From Schistocerca nitens (Eukaryota > Arthropoda > Insecta > Orthoptera > Acrididae), in NCBI RefSeq assembly GCF_023898315.1, contig NC_064617.1, positions 715,377,202-715,441,201 of the forward strand: DNA of 64,000 bases. Direction: 5' to 3'. This document shows, piece by piece, positions 1-11,312 of this stretch (position 1 is its first letter; each line of letters opens with the position of its first letter). The notes under the pieces were generated by a model. That model ran no database searches. It was not told the DNA's origin and saw only the letters and a program-made list of their open reading frames with translations. The position numbers and the translations under genes are program-made.

Positions 1-339
1 AATAAAAGATTCAAACTACTGAAGGCACTAACTACTGATAGGGATAGTTAGCAAATGAAAGATATTAATAGAGAACAAACAATGTATTTACCTTAATATC
101 ATATATAGCAGTTCATAACAAATTACAAAACTCCGCCATCTCTCTCCCCACATCCACCACTGCTGGCGGCTCACCTCCAACTGCGCAACGTTACGCGCTG
201 TTCACAGCCAGCTGCCTAACACTACAATGGTTGAGTATTACAACAATGCAAAGCAGCCACAGACTGCACACGGCACAGCCGGTGATTTTCATACTGAGGT
301 GGCGTTACCAATAAAAAAAACCTAAACAGCCTACTTACA
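1..339 (-). repeat. 3' LTR, partial (cut by window edge)
   Basis: Near-identical to 6648-6985. On the minus strand it starts with TGTAAGTAGG at 339; about 245 bp of its 3' part lie left of the window. Confidence 0.92.
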
Positions 340-358
340 TAGCCCCCATGCTCCCCAC
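340..358 (-). promoter_or_regulatory. Polypurine tract for plus-strand priming
   Basis: On the minus strand the bases just before the 3' LTR are a G-rich purine run (GGGGAGCATGGGGGCTA). This is the position and composition expected of an LTR-element polypurine tract. Confidence 0.7.
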
Positions 359-3300
359 AAAAAATTTTACAAATTTTGTTGGGCACTGGCCAATACATAT
401 TTGTTAAAATTTTTCATAATCGTAATTACAATAACAAAGAAATCAAATGCACACACTTATTGATACAATGTTGGTCAAAAGCTAAAATTTTCTCACAGTC
501 CATAAAGACAGTCCTAATCGTTCATCACAGTGAAATATCAGTGTTTTTCTCAAAGTCTGAGCAGTAAAAGAAAATGCACACGGAAGTAGTGGATTTCCAT
601 GCAGTCTTGAAGAAGTAGTGTTGTCCTTCCAACAGAAAGACAGTGTTGACTCTTGACATGCAGACAGGTAATGGGCCACAACAGAGCAAACCCACAACAG
701 AGTCAGTCGAAGTTTTGAAGAGTATTGGTGGGTAGGTCATCACAGAGCAGACCCATTGTATTCCTGGTAGAGATTACGGTATTGGTGGGCCACCAGAGGT
801 GCAGACCCACTGCAGTCCTTGTAGAGATAATGGTAGAGGAGCAGACCCACTGCAGTCTTGTAGAGATGGCCAGCAGCCATCTGTTGTGACTGTGCAGGTG
901 CACAATCACCAATGAAGAGTCTTGCGGATAATATAGCAAGTCCATAAACCACCACTTGTGCACTCACAAAGATTGTGGAATTGTCCTTAGAACCAGCAAT
1001 GCTGTTATCCAGTCCCTTGCTGAATCATTAAAACATGTGCAAACACTATCACTCCCTACTTCTCACATATTGTGCATATGCTATGACCAACAGAAGCGTG
1101 TGCAGTGAAATGATACTTAATTTGAAGAACTGGTGTCAATTACAATATTATAACATGAGAGTACAATTACAAAGGTACAAAATACATCATTAAAGAACAT
1201 AACAATACAGATAACAGTTGCGGTAATAGGGGCTTTACAAAAGAATAGAAATAAACATATACATCAGTGTTACAGGAATTATGAGATAATTTCATACATA
1301 AAAGATCAGAATAACTTTTGAAACATCAACTTCACACCTAAGCATTAACACAGAACAGATAAATGTCTAATCATCTTTACAAAGTAAATAACATATTATC
1401 AATGCAAATTATATTTGAGGATCACAGGATTCCTCATCATAGTGAATGTAGCTTAGTATTAGAAGAAGAAAAAATTCTATGAAACTACACAAAGACAGGA
1501 AGAAAACAAATACACAAGGGTACACAAACACATAGTGGGATAACACAATGGAAAGGACAGGGTTCGTTTTCAGTGTAACTTTTGGTACTGCAGTCCAACC
1601 CAAAACTTCATTCCATAGATCTTTCGTCTTATTTCCACATTTGTTTCCACCAAAAAAATCCTATTCAAGCATGCTTTCTGTATATATATATATATGTTCA
1701 CATATTTCTTACCTCATTATTTATTTTCCATTATCTTACTTCATCATTTATTTCCAAGAAAATCCTACCTAAACCTGTTGTCCCTAGACCCTACTTTTTT
1801 TTGGTTCATATCCTATTTCAAAATACTGTTTTGGCCAAACCATTTTCTTATAGATTTTCAATGTATTTCTTCCAATTCATCATAGTTAGTTTCTTATATA
1901 GTCTACCCCCTCTTAAGCTAACTTAAATCTACTGAGCTCAGATATATATACCAAGGGACGAGGCAATGCAGCATCACATAAAACAATTAATATAAACAGC
2001 AATGAAAAACAAACGCAGATTTGCGAAGCAAGCAGTATTAAGAAATTAGCAAAGCAATTGTAATATTACAACTAATCTAAGGCAATGTGCAGCAAACAAT
2101 AAAAATATAAAAATAAATCATTAGTAAAACTGGCTTAACAGAATAATACAAAATCAAATTCAATAACACTATGCCTGGCAAACAGCAGCAACTTATACCT
2201 AAATATGACATAGCTCAAGCAGAAAAAATAGTACACTAAAGATAACAATGCAGATAAGGGAAATGTATAATCACATCTTAATGTCTAAGTAATTAAAGTG
2301 GTGCACCACAACAACTTATTGTAAAAAAAATATTACCATGTACTTGAAAAGAAAATTATGTGTGCAGTAACTGTTACTAGTCCCTTCTTATTGTTCTTTC
2401 CATTCCAAGAGCTCCTTTTTCGAAGAATGTGGGTCATAAAGTAATTATTTAATAGATCTGTTGACAGAAAGTGTTCACATTAGCAAATGAATTTTTTTTT
2501 TTATGAAACCAATGCTGCAACACAGCTGGAAACTAGATATCAAATGAAATAAGCAACTATGTACAAAGTAAAGCATAAAATAATCATTCAGTAGTCATGT
2601 GACATTTCATAAGTTAGAAATTCTCTCAACTCTCGTAGAAAGACGCTTGTCGTAATCAGGTGTGCAGATGTAAAAATATTTCTCGTCATTTCATTAGGCA
2701 TTTCTGTCGCCATATGGCATTTCTCTCAACTAGCACGACAATAGCCGTGAAATGTTGCGATGCTTTCTACAAAGGAACGTCAAGCGAGGATAATGGCCCC
2801 CCCTTTTTTTTTCTACCTGTGCCGCTGGAAGGCTAATGGCCTTTTTTTTTTTTTTTTTTTTTCGGGTGGTTGTCGCCCAGGTGGGTGCCCGCGACGCATT
2901 ACGTGCAGGTGGTCACTGAACTTTCTTACCGAAATATTTACGACAGCAGTTTCCGCTACGACAGTCTCACATAAAAATATTTCACAGGTCAAGAATTAGC
3001 GTTGCAAATCTGTAGAAACAAAATCTTATTGATATAACAGTGTCCAAAAAAATTTTCGTCGGCATTGTGATACATTCACGCATTTACACACATTTCACAA
3101 CTCTTAAAGTACGATTCTTGGTTTCCAACAACCTTTATCACAAATCAGAGTCCCTAAATCACTATTCATTACTACTTACCTTATTACACATATACAAATT
3201 CGTCGACGCTTCTTCAATATTTCCTGTTAATGAATACGTAGCATAATCAAATAACTCATATAGCATCAGCTTCTTGACCATAAACATACCTCAGCAGCAT

Positions 3301-4397
3301 AAAACACATTGTCGTCGTCAAAATAACATCATAACACCTCAGTCAAATCTCAAAAACGTCGTAGCTTTCTGCAATAATTTCAAAACCTAAAAAAATTCTC
3401 TGCTCATGTCAGTAGTGTCATTTACCTCAAAAGTACTTTAAAAATCATGCTCCCTTACCAAATACATCATTCAAAGCTCTCATAGTATCACAATGGTTCT
3501 GAAAAAATATGAAGAGTTCACAAGGTACATACAAAATACAATTTCGTAAGAGTGAAGTTATTCAACTGTGTAATTACGTAAACATCTGTCACTAATGCAG
3601 TAAAAAAAATGTTTATCTCTCAGTTACATGATCAGATAGCTGTGTAATTTGTGTGTTAGAGAAATATGGTACCGATGTGTAAAGTTGTATAAGCAAATAC
3701 CATATTAGCTAGGGTTCCTTGTGGTTGCCACACACATGGTACACAAAGTAAGCGTGTACCCCCCCTGAGGATAAATGTAATTATACCCTCAGGTGTTACA
3801 AATTACAGCAATGGAATGAAATATATCTCGGAAAACTTTCTTTGTAATTCAAAAATCTTTAAAAATAAATGTTTTAAGTACAAAATTAATCACTCAAATA
3901 CGTGTCCTGTAGCGCTAAACTGTGCGTCATGTTGTAAGATAATCTCTGTGGAAGTCTCGTAGTTATCGTCCTCCGAAAGCTAAGTTCTGCAGAAGTCAAT
4001 GTACTTACCTGATGATACACAAAAGTGAAATGCTTTGCGTATAGATATCTTAGTTATGCTTATTGTTGTGATGAAGAAAGTACTGTGCTGTAACGTATTG
4101 TTGTGCCACGTAAAAGGCTGCCTCATTATTGCTATACCACAAAAGTTGCTACTAAAACATGTTTTTCTTTCCAGAAGAATTCAGAAAACTGTGCAAATAT
4201 AAAACAGAAACACCTCAAAAGCAACATTGTAAACTGTCACTCATTAGTAGCGTCGTGATATAGTCGTGTAGCTGTCAAATAGACTAACCACTGTGTCACC
4301 TGGTATCTCTCAGAAAGCACCTTGAATCCATAATGTATTTGCAAGTAAACCAAAATGTTGCATTAAAAAAAAGCAGATTATCTTTCAATAAACGGTT
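359..4397. other. Non-coding AT-rich interior of the LTR element
   Basis: About 4 kb lie between the gag stop and the polypurine tract, where an autonomous element would carry pol. No ORF here resembles a retroviral enzyme in either strand. At about 735-870 an imperfect short repeat recurs around GCAGACCCACTGCAGTC, followed each time by a GTAGAGAT-like string. Poly-T runs occur at about 2803-2811 and 2841-2862. The region may be a replaced or decayed pol, or sequence kept for packaging; the sequence does not say which. Confidence 0.6.
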
Positions 4398-6110
4398 TTA
4401 CATGTGAAATGTGGTGTAAACGTTTGCTCTTCCTAGTACGCAGAGTTTCAACTTTAACGCAATTGTCAAGTAATATACGTCGGTAAAGAATTCTAAATCT
4501 TTTCTCAAGGTTAGCGTCTGTGTTATTTTTCTCGGAGCCAGCCGGCGCACGCGGCTCCCTGTGGTGCGGGTCATTGTCTGTTGGCGCGCGTCGTTAATGG
4601 GATTCGGAGACCGAACATCTACAAATTCGCCTTGCCGAGAGGGCCCAGCTCTGTTATAATCCCGCCAGTTCTGATGAAATTCAGGTCTGTCGTTATGTCG
4701 GTAGTTTACATAGTTTCTCGTTTGTCGGTCATGTGGTGGAGAATTTCTCCCGGAATCGCAACCGCGCGCCGAACTGTTGCGTCTAAAGTCCCTTTTTTTT
4801 TTTTTTTTTTTTTTCAACAGCTTATAGTAAAAATCATTGTGTCGGCGAGTAGCATATCGGTCATTGCTAGGTCGCGTCGGCGGTTCCATCTCAAAATTCG
4901 GCGCACACCGCCAACCTCTTTCATAACTTCCGAAATGCCCTGTGTTATTATTTTGTGGCTGTTCCGTATTTCTATGTCTCTCTTCCTGTATTGGAGCGCG
5001 AGTGTCCTCTGAAATGCGTAATTCATGTACTACCTGTGTCAGCTGATCTTGTACTTCCCGGATTTCTCTTTGGACTTGCGTATTAATTTGATTCAGATTT
5101 TGTTTTAGTTTCCTAATTTGTTCGCTCTCTTCTGTGTCATTAAAGACTACCGGTTTTGTGTCATTCAGATTATCATCTACTTTTGTAGATAAGTTAATGA
5201 ACTGATCTGAAAGTTCGGCTACTTTATCCGATAGTGTACTTATTTCCTCAGTGTGTTTTTCTGAACCAAGTTTCAGAGTATCTACTGTGTCCTTTAAGTT
5301 TTCCTGAGTTTTTGCAAGTTGCGTAACCGAATCGGTAGATGCAACTGAGTCAAATTTAGCTTGAAAGGTCTCATGATTTTCATGAACAGTAGTTTGCAGT
5401 TCTTTTATGGCTGCTTCGTGATTCTGTAGTACATTTTCATGACGCGAAAAAATAGGTTGGAAATACTCACAAATTTGTGTTTTTACATCATTACAGACCT
5501 TTTGACATTTCGATTCGATGTTATGTAACTCAGTAGTTAAATCTTCACGTGTTTGTTCAAGTGTGGTGTCTAACTTTTGAAGATTTTGTTCCATTGTGTC
5601 TAATTTTTGAAGCTTTTGCAGTGTTTGTCTCTGATTTTGTTCCATTGTGTCTAACTTTTGAACATATTGTTCCATTTGTTGCATTAATTGCAATAATAAT
5701 GTATTAGTGTCTGGAATCTGTTTCTCTATGCTTTTTGGCAGTGCATTTTCACCGGCAACATTCACATTTTGACAAGCAGAAAATGTGTCTTGACTTATTT
5801 GAGAAAACGGTGAGGATCCAAAACCTGAATCTACAGTATTTGTGAGATCGTCTCGTGTCATTTCGGATTCCTGAGCCGAGCTATTGCCGACCGATCGATC
5901 GATAATGCTTCCCTGTTCTCTAATTGTTTCGCTGTCTACACCATTGTTTGCAACCCGCTCCATCTCCCTATGCGCAATTACCAAATTACTACTTTTAACA
6001 TTAGTTAATTCATTACTCTGCGGCGCTAACATACTGCTTTCGTCTTCGCTGTCGTTTCTCAATTTACTTTGGAGCCTAGTGTTACGCTTTTCACACGCCA
6101 TTATTGTCAC
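4398..6110 (-). CDS. Gag-like coiled-coil protein of the LTR element
   Basis: An intact 570-residue ORF lies about 290 bp downstream of the 5' LTR, where Gag is expected. Residues 1-110 are polar and Ser/Thr-rich. Residues about 130-375 form a long predicted coiled coil rich in Gln, Leu, Glu and Lys, with a repeated QKLDTMEQN unit near 151-180. Residues 380-530 are basic (many Arg, Asn, His), consistent with nucleic-acid binding, but no CCHC zinc knuckle is present. A run of seven Lys at 433-439 comes from a 22-base homopolymer. ATG codons at residues 1 and 4 are both possible starts. Being open over 1.7 kb in a very young element suggests it is or was recently translated. Function as Gag is inferred from position and composition, not from a recognised domain. 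The last ~50 residues may be read-through. Confidence 0.7.
   Translation of the reverse strand: MTIMACEKRNTRLQSKLRNDSEDESSMLAPQSNELTNVKSSNLVIAHREMERVANNGVDSETIREQGSIIDRSVGNSSAQESEMTRDDLTNTVDSGFGSSPFSQISQDTFSACQNVNVAGENALPKSIEKQIPDTNTLLLQLMQQMEQYVQKLDTMEQNQRQTLQKLQKLDTMEQNLQKLDTTLEQTREDLTTELHNIESKCQKVCNDVKTQICEYFQPIFSRHENVLQNHEAAIKELQTTVHENHETFQAKFDSVASTDSVTQLAKTQENLKDTVDTLKLGSEKHTEEISTLSDKVAELSDQFINLSTKVDDNLNDTKPVVFNDTEESEQIRKLKQNLNQINTQVQREIREVQDQLTQVVHELRISEDTRAPIQEERHRNTEQPQNNNTGHFGSYERGWRCAPNFEMEPPTRPSNDRYATRRHNDFYYKLLKKKKKKKRDFRRNSSARGCDSGRNSPPHDRQTRNYVNYRHNDRPEFHQNWRDYNRAGPSRQGEFVDVRSPNPINDARQQTMTRTTGSRVRRLAPRKITQTLTLRKDLEFFTDVYYLTIALKLKLCVLGRANVYTTFHM
4793..4814 (-). repeat. 22-base homopolymer inside the gag ORF
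   Basis: T22 on the plus strand, A22 on the coding strand, encoding the Lys run at residues 433-439 and keeping the frame. Such a tract could be slippage-prone in replication or translation, or could be an assembly-length artefact. Confidence 0.85.
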
Positions 6111-6380
6111 AGTATTTCACACGACAACACAGAAAAAACACAATTTGAAGAGCAAAAATAAGAGAACACATTAACATAACACTGAAAATAATATCTAGTT
6201 AATTGCAGCTGCGAAATACTTGGTGCAAATCTACATGCATGCCACAACTATTTTACTATACAACACTGAAAAACTACAACTACAATGGAGATTCTCTCTA
6301 CAATTACGCGCTAGCAATAAACAAAATCTACACTAATTATACAAACTACAAGAAAAAATCAGAAGATTCCAGTGAGGTAT

Positions 6381-6401
6381 CCTAGGCTAAGGGTCGACAT
6401 A
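6381..6401 (-). promoter_or_regulatory. Probable primer-binding-site region
   Basis: These bases directly follow the 3' boundary of the 5' LTR on the minus strand (TATGTCGACCCTTAGCC). The position fits a primer-binding site. I do not recognise the complementary tRNA, and the sequence does not start with the common TGG. Confidence 0.3.
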
Positions 6402-6985
6402 TGAAACGTCCCCTTTGAATAATTTTACACGACTGTGCTTAACCTGACACACAATATTTATAGCGCAACGCAATCTGACTTTCCACACACAATATTTTGT
6501 TAACGCAACGCAATCTGACTTTCAAAATTCTCTACAAGAGAATGGCCCTGACTAACATTAACCTGTACTTTTCAGAAATCACTTACCTCACAAAAATCTT
6601 GGTTACTCCCACTACTGCAATACAGCAAGCGCCACTACTGCCAGCTAAATAAAAGATTCAAACTACTGAAGGCACTAACTACTGATAGGGATAGTTAGCA
6701 AATGAAAGATATTAATAGAGAACAAACAATGTATTTACCTTAATATCATATATAGCAGTTCATAACAAATTACAAAACTCCGCCATCTCTCTCCCCACAT
6801 CCACCACTGCTGGCGGCTCACCTCCAACTGCGCAACGTTACGCGCTGTTCACAGCCAGCTGCCTAACACTACAATGGTTGAGTATTACAACAATGCAAAG
6901 CAGCCACAGACTGCACACGGCACAGCCGGTGATTTTCATACTGAGGTGGCGTTACCAATAAAAAAACCTAAACAGCCTACTTACA
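6402..6985 (-). repeat. 5' LTR, complete (584 bp)
   Basis: Starts TGTAAGTAGG at 6985 and ends GGGACGTTTCA at 6402 on the minus strand. It contains TATA-like strings (CTATATATG near 6745-6760; CTATAAATATTG near 6455-6465) that could be promoter cores. A short internal duplication, AGTCAGATTGCGTTGCG, occurs twice near 6465-6525. Confidence 0.9.
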
Positions 6986-9231
6986 AGTTTTCTGTCAAAC
7001 ATAAGACCCAAGAATTTAGCGACGTCTGAAAACGGAAGGTTGACAGGTCCTAGATGTAAGGAGGGCGGAAGAAACTCCTTACGTCGCCGAAAATTAACAC
7101 AAACGGTCTTACTGGGAGAGAAACGGAAGTCTGTTTCGATGCTCCATGAGTGGAGGCGATCGAGACATCCTTGAAGACGTCGTTCAAGAAGGCTGGTCCG
7201 TTGAGAGCTGTAGTAGATCGCAAAATCATCCACAAAGAGGGAGCCCGAGACATCAGGAAGGAGACAATCCATAATTGGATTTATAGCGATGGCAAACAGT
7301 ACAACACTCAGCACGGAGCCCTGGGGTACCCCGTTTTCTTGGGAGAAAGTGCGGGAGAGAGTGGTGTTCACCCGCACCCTAAATGTGCGCTCTGCCATAA
7401 ATTCGCGAAGAAAAAGGGGCAGCCGGCCTCGAAAGCCCCAAGAGAACAGTGTTCGGAGGATGCCTGTCCTCCAACAGGTATCGTATGATCTCTCCAGATC
7501 AAAAAATATTGCTACCGTTTGGCGTTTCCGGAGAAAATTGTTCATGATATAAGTGGAGAGAGCAACAAGATGGTCAACTGCAGAACGATGCTTCCGGAAT
7601 CCGCATTGGGCAGGTGTTAAAAGACTGCGGGATTCCAGCCACCACGCTAAACGGTAATTCACCATACGCTCCAAAACCTTACAGACACTCCTCGTGAGAG
7701 AAATGGGGCGATAGCTAGAGGGGAGATGTTTGTCCTTTCCAGGTTTCGGAACAGGAACGACGATAGCTTCCCGCCATCGTCTGGGAAAAGTACTGTCGGT
7801 CCAAATTCGATTATAAAGGCGAAGGAGGTAACGCAGACTATGGGTTGATAAATGCAGCATAATTTGGACGTGGATACCATCCGGTCCTGGGGCGGAGGAG
7901 CGAGAAGAAGAGAGTGCATGTTGTAGTTCCCGCAAGGAGAAAACAGTATTGTAGCTTTCGCGATTTTGAGAGGAGAAAGCAAGATGTCGCACTTCCGCTG
8001 CACGTTTCTTTGGGAGAAACGCTGGCGGGTAATTTGAAGAGCTCGAAATCTCGGCAAAGTGCTGACCCAACGAGTTAGAAATTGCGACGGGGTCCACTAA
8101 TGTGTCATGCGCGACAGTGAGCCCAGAGACCGGGGAGAAACTAGGCGCGCCTGAGAACCGTCGAAGCGGACTCCAAATTTCCGAGGAGGGAGTGAAGGTG
8201 TTAAATGAGCTAATAAAGAATTTCCAGCTTGCCTTCTTGCTATCGCGGATGACACGACGGCATCGCGCTCGGAGCTCCTTATAGCGGATACAGTTGGCCA
8301 AAGTAGGATGGTGGCGGAAAACGCGGAGGGCACGTCGCCGCTCACGTAGTGCATCACGGCATGCCTCGTTCCACCAAGGAACTGGGGGGCGGCGGGGCAA
8401 TTCGGAGGTGCGTGGTATTGAATGTTCCGCAGCTGTAAGAATAACGTCGGTAATATGTGTGACCTCATCGTCGACGCTGGGAAAGTGACGGTCATCGAAA
8501 GTCGCTAGAGACGAAAAAAGTGTCCAATCGGCTTGGGCAAATTTCCAGCGTCGCGGGCACATATATGGCTGTTGAGGCTGCAGTCTAAGGACACATGGAA
8601 AGTGGTCACTCGAGTGTGTATCATCAAGGGCGAACCATTCGAAGCGCCGAGCTAGCGGAACAGTACCGACCGCAAGGTCCAAATGAGATAAATTTGTCGT
8701 GGAGGCAGACAAAAACGTAGGGACCCCAGTGTTGAGGCAAACTAGATCTGCTTGGTGGAAGACGTCTAGCAATAGTGAGCCACGTGGACAAGGATGTGGA
8801 GATCCCCAAAGCGGATGGTGGGCATTGAAGTCCCCAACCAGCAAATAGGGGGGTGGAAGCTGACCAAGAAGATAAAGGAGATCAGCTCGTGCCATTGGTG
8901 TGGACGATGGAATGTATACAGTACAAAGAGAGAACGTGTATCCGGAAAGGGAAAGACGGACGGCGACAGCTTGGAAGGAAGTGTTTAAATGGATTGGGTG
9001 ATAGTGGAGAGTATCATGGAGAAGAATCATGAGTCCTCCATGGGCTGGAGTGCCTTCAACAGAGGGGAGATCATATCGTACGGACTGAAAATGAGGGAGA
9101 ACAAAGCGGTCATGGGGACGCAGCTTTGTTTCCTGAAGACAGAAGATGACCGGCGAGTAGGATTGTAAGAGGATCGACAATTCATCCCGATTGGCTCGAA
9201 TACCGCGGATATTCCAGTGGATAATGGACAT
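6986..9231 (-). pseudogene. LINE ORF2: AP endonuclease and reverse transcriptase, interrupted
   Basis: The protein is open for about 748 residues, then runs 11 codons into the LTR before stopping at 6952. Residues 1-215 are an apurinic-type endonuclease: WNIRG at 6-10, the QET glutamate near 34, VGDFN at 132-136, SSDH at 207-210. A linker with many Arg follows. Reverse transcriptase spans about 430-749: SYRPISLT near 506, motif A FFDLERSYD near 576, motif B GVPQGS near 634, motif C FVDD at 666-669, where most relatives have FADD. The break falls just after FLGLMFDRKL, a conserved post-RT segment, so the C-terminal tail and any RNase H domain are missing from this piece. It would nick target DNA and copy the LINE RNA by target-primed reverse transcription. 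No internal stop or frameshift is seen before the break. Confidence 0.9.
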
Positions 9232-9271
9232 AGGGTGAACAGAAAATGGAGGAATGTGACCAACGTCGCTG

Positions 9272-10735
9272 TCAACTCAACGACTGCTCTGAGCTTGCGA
9301 CCGACAGCATGGAATGGCATTCAGCTGAAGGCAGAAGATCCTGATCCATAGGTTGGTCAGGAGCAGCTCCTGCCACCAGCGACCGGCCGGTTGATCGGCC
9401 GCCAGCAGTGCGCCGCGGCGACACAGAAGACGGCCGAGGGCGATTTCCGCCAGGTGGTGCTGTAGATGGGACACGCCTTGGCGGAGAAGGAGAGGAACTA
9501 GGTTTCTTTGTAGCCTTCTTGGAAGTATGATGTTTAGAGGAAGGAGGAACCGATGGTTGGGAAGTTGCCGTACGTAAAAACTCTTCACGAGTATGCTCTT
9601 TTTTCGAAGTCTTGGTGTCTGACTTTTGGGCTCGAGATTTAGCAGAACTCGACGTAGGGTGAGCCAGAGAATGGGCAGGCGAAAGTGGTGAGGATGAACG
9701 GGCGATCTTTGCGCTGGCCGATCTGACGACCGTGGCACTAAAGGTGAGGTCGCATGTCTGCGTGGCCGCCTCCTTTGTCGGCCGATGAGAAGCAAGGACA
9801 GCGCTGTATTTTCCTTTCTGAGGCACGGTGGGCTGTCGACTGGCGAATAATTTTCGAGCAGCAAAGGTCGACACCTTTTCCTTCACTCTTATTTCCTGGA
9901 TGAGCTTTTCGTCCTTAAAAACGGGGCAATCTCGAGAGGAAGCAGCGTGGTCACCCATACAGTTGATGCAGCGAGGGGATGGAGGTGGACAAGCACCCTC
10001 ATGGGCATCCCTGCCACACGTAACACATTTGGCCGGATTGGAACAGGACTGGCTGGTGTGATTGAACCGCTGACACCGATAGCAACGCGTAGGGTTTGGG
10101 ACATAAGGGCGAACGGAAATTATCTCATAGCCTGCCTTGATTTTCGCTGGGAGTTGAACTTTGTCAAATGTCAAGAAGACAGTGCGGGTTGGAATGATGT
10201 TCGTGTCAACCCTTTTCATAACCCTATGAACAGCCGTTACACCCTGGTCAGACAGGTAGTGCTGAATTTCTTCGTCAGACAGTCCATCGAGGGAGCGTGT
10301 ATAAACGACTCCACGCGAGGAATTTAAGGTACGGTGCGGTTCCACCCGGACAGGGAAAGTGTGTAGTAGTGAGGTACGCAGCAATTTTTGGGCCTGGAGG
10401 GCACTGTGTGTTTCTAACAACAGGGTGCCATTCCGTAATCTGGAACAAGACTTTACTGGACCTGCAATTGCGTCGACACCTTTCTGAATAATGAAAGGGT
10501 TGACCGTGGAGAAGTCGTGACCTTCGTCAGACCGAGAAACAACAAGGAACTGTGGCAATGATGGAAGAACTGACTGTGGCTGAGACTCAGTGAACTTACG
10601 TTTGTGAGCAGACATAGTGGAAGGTGAGGAAACCATTGCGGAAGAATCCCCCATGATTACCGGCGTCTCCGATGGCGCGCTCCTCCCTTGTGGGGGCCCT
10701 CTCTGAGGGCACTCCCGCCTTAGGTGATTGTTCAC
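9272..10735 (-). CDS. LINE ORF1: nucleic-acid-binding protein with three zinc knuckles
   Basis: An intact 487-residue ORF ends 40 bp before ORF2. Residues about 60-210 resemble the RRM-like region of arthropod LINE ORF1 proteins. Three cysteine-histidine knuckles follow: C218/C221/H226/C231, C237/C240/H245/C249 and C256/C259/H263/C270. The C-terminal 170 residues are Ser/Pro/Lys/Arg-rich and probably disordered. ORF1 proteins of this type bind LINE RNA and form the ribonucleoprotein particle. In-frame ATGs at residues 1, 28 and 41 leave the true start uncertain; the region after residue 41 is where conservation would be expected. It is on the same RNA as ORF2. Confidence 0.88.
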   Translation of the reverse strand: MNNHLRRECPQRGPPQGRSAPSETPVIMGDSSAMVSSPSTMSAHKRKFTESQPQSVLPSLPQFLVVSRSDEGHDFSTVNPFIIQKGVDAIAGPVKSCSRLRNGTLLLETHSALQAQKLLRTSLLHTFPVRVEPHRTLNSSRGVVYTRSLDGLSDEEIQHYLSDQGVTAVHRVMKRVDTNIIPTRTVFLTFDKVQLPAKIKAGYEIISVRPYVPNPTRCYRCQRFNHTSQSCSNPAKCVTCGRDAHEGACPPPSPRCINCMGDHAASSRDCPVFKDEKLIQEIRVKEKVSTFAARKLFASRQPTVPQKGKYSAVLASHRPTKEAATQTCDLTFSATVVRSASAKIARSSSPLSPAHSLAHPTSSSAKSRAQKSDTKTSKKEHTREEFLRTATSQPSVPPSSKHHTSKKATKKPSSSPSPPRRVPSTAPPGGNRPRPSSVSPRRTAGGRSTGRSLVAGAAPDQPMDQDLLPSAECHSMLSVASSEQSLS

Positions 10736-11312
10736 ACCTCAGGTCACACCTCCCGACAAACGGACGGAGGGACCAATCGGCACTTTCGGAAGGTATCAGC
10801 TCGGGTAATCACCCCTCCCTGGGCCTGGCCGTTACCAGGGGGTACGTACGTGTCCTACCTGTCTACCCGGGGCGGGGAATTACGCGTTACCCCGTCACCG
10901 GCTACGCATGGAAGTGCGTGGGTTGGCCTTCAGACACGCACAAGGAGGAAGAAAGAGAAAGGGAAAGGAAAGAAGACAGGTCTCAAACGCCGCAGCGGAG
11001 AAAAGGGTAGAGAGAAGAGGTAAGGAAAAGAGAAGGACAAAGGAAGGATGAAGACTTACAAGCAAGGAAGGCGAAGAGTGTAGTATATTTACAAGCGTCC
11101 GTCTCCGGACGTAGGCACAAACCATAACCCCAGAGGGGGAGAAAGGGAAAGAAAGAGCCAGAGGTGAAGGGGGGGGGGCGAAGATGGGGGATGGGGAAGG
11201 TTGCGGAAAGGGAAGGTATGCAGCCCGGAAAGGAAGGAAGGCCACATCAGCTCGGGGTCCCGTGCTCGCTACGCACGTATCCACAAAAGAGTTGTGGATC
11301 CCCTGGGGGGTT
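10736..11312 (-). promoter_or_regulatory. 5' UTR and probable internal promoter of the I-clade LINE
   Basis: Non-coding leader between the ORF1 start and the junction with RTE sequence. It is strongly pyrimidine-rich on the LINE strand from about 10940 to 11230 and begins near GGGGATCCACAACTC. LINEs of this group carry internal promoters here; no specific box is assigned. Confidence 0.6.

Larger units (their letters stand above)
1..6985 (-). mobile_element. Gag-only (non-autonomous) LTR retrotransposon, left end outside window
   Basis: Two direct copies of one sequence bound this element: 6402-6985 (complete LTR) and 1-339 (the part of the other LTR inside the window). Positions 1-339 match 6648-6985 with only one extra A in a homopolymer by eye. 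The LTR reads TGTAAGTAGG...GTTTCA on the minus strand, so the 5' LTR is the right-hand copy. A purine-rich tract precedes the left LTR. The only long ORF is a Gag-like coiled-coil protein; no protease, reverse transcriptase, RNase H or integrase ORF exists between 340 and 6401. The right end interrupts ORF2 of a LINE in the same orientation. I infer a recent insertion of a non-autonomous element that depends on enzymes from a relative. The TSD cannot be tested because the left flank is missing. Confidence 0.88.
6986..11312 (-). mobile_element. I-clade-like LINE, 3' part separated by the LTR insertion
   Basis: A two-ORF non-LTR retrotransposon: 5' UTR (10736-11312), ORF1 with three zinc knuckles, a 40-bp gap, then ORF2 with endonuclease and reverse transcriptase. 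ORF2 is interrupted at 6985/6986 by the LTR element; the missing end should lie left of the window. The 5' end joins an RTE LINE ORF near 11313. Both ORFs are otherwise open, so the copy was probably competent until interrupted. Clade call is from the RT pattern (RPISLT, QCGFRKHRSAVDHL, FFDLERSYDT) and the zinc-knuckle ORF1. Confidence 0.85.

Noticed and set aside
4581..5012. 143-codon plus-strand ORF opposite the Gag-like gene
   Set aside because: Antisense shadow of the Gag ORF; the poly-T run produces a Phe stretch and no family resemblance is seen.
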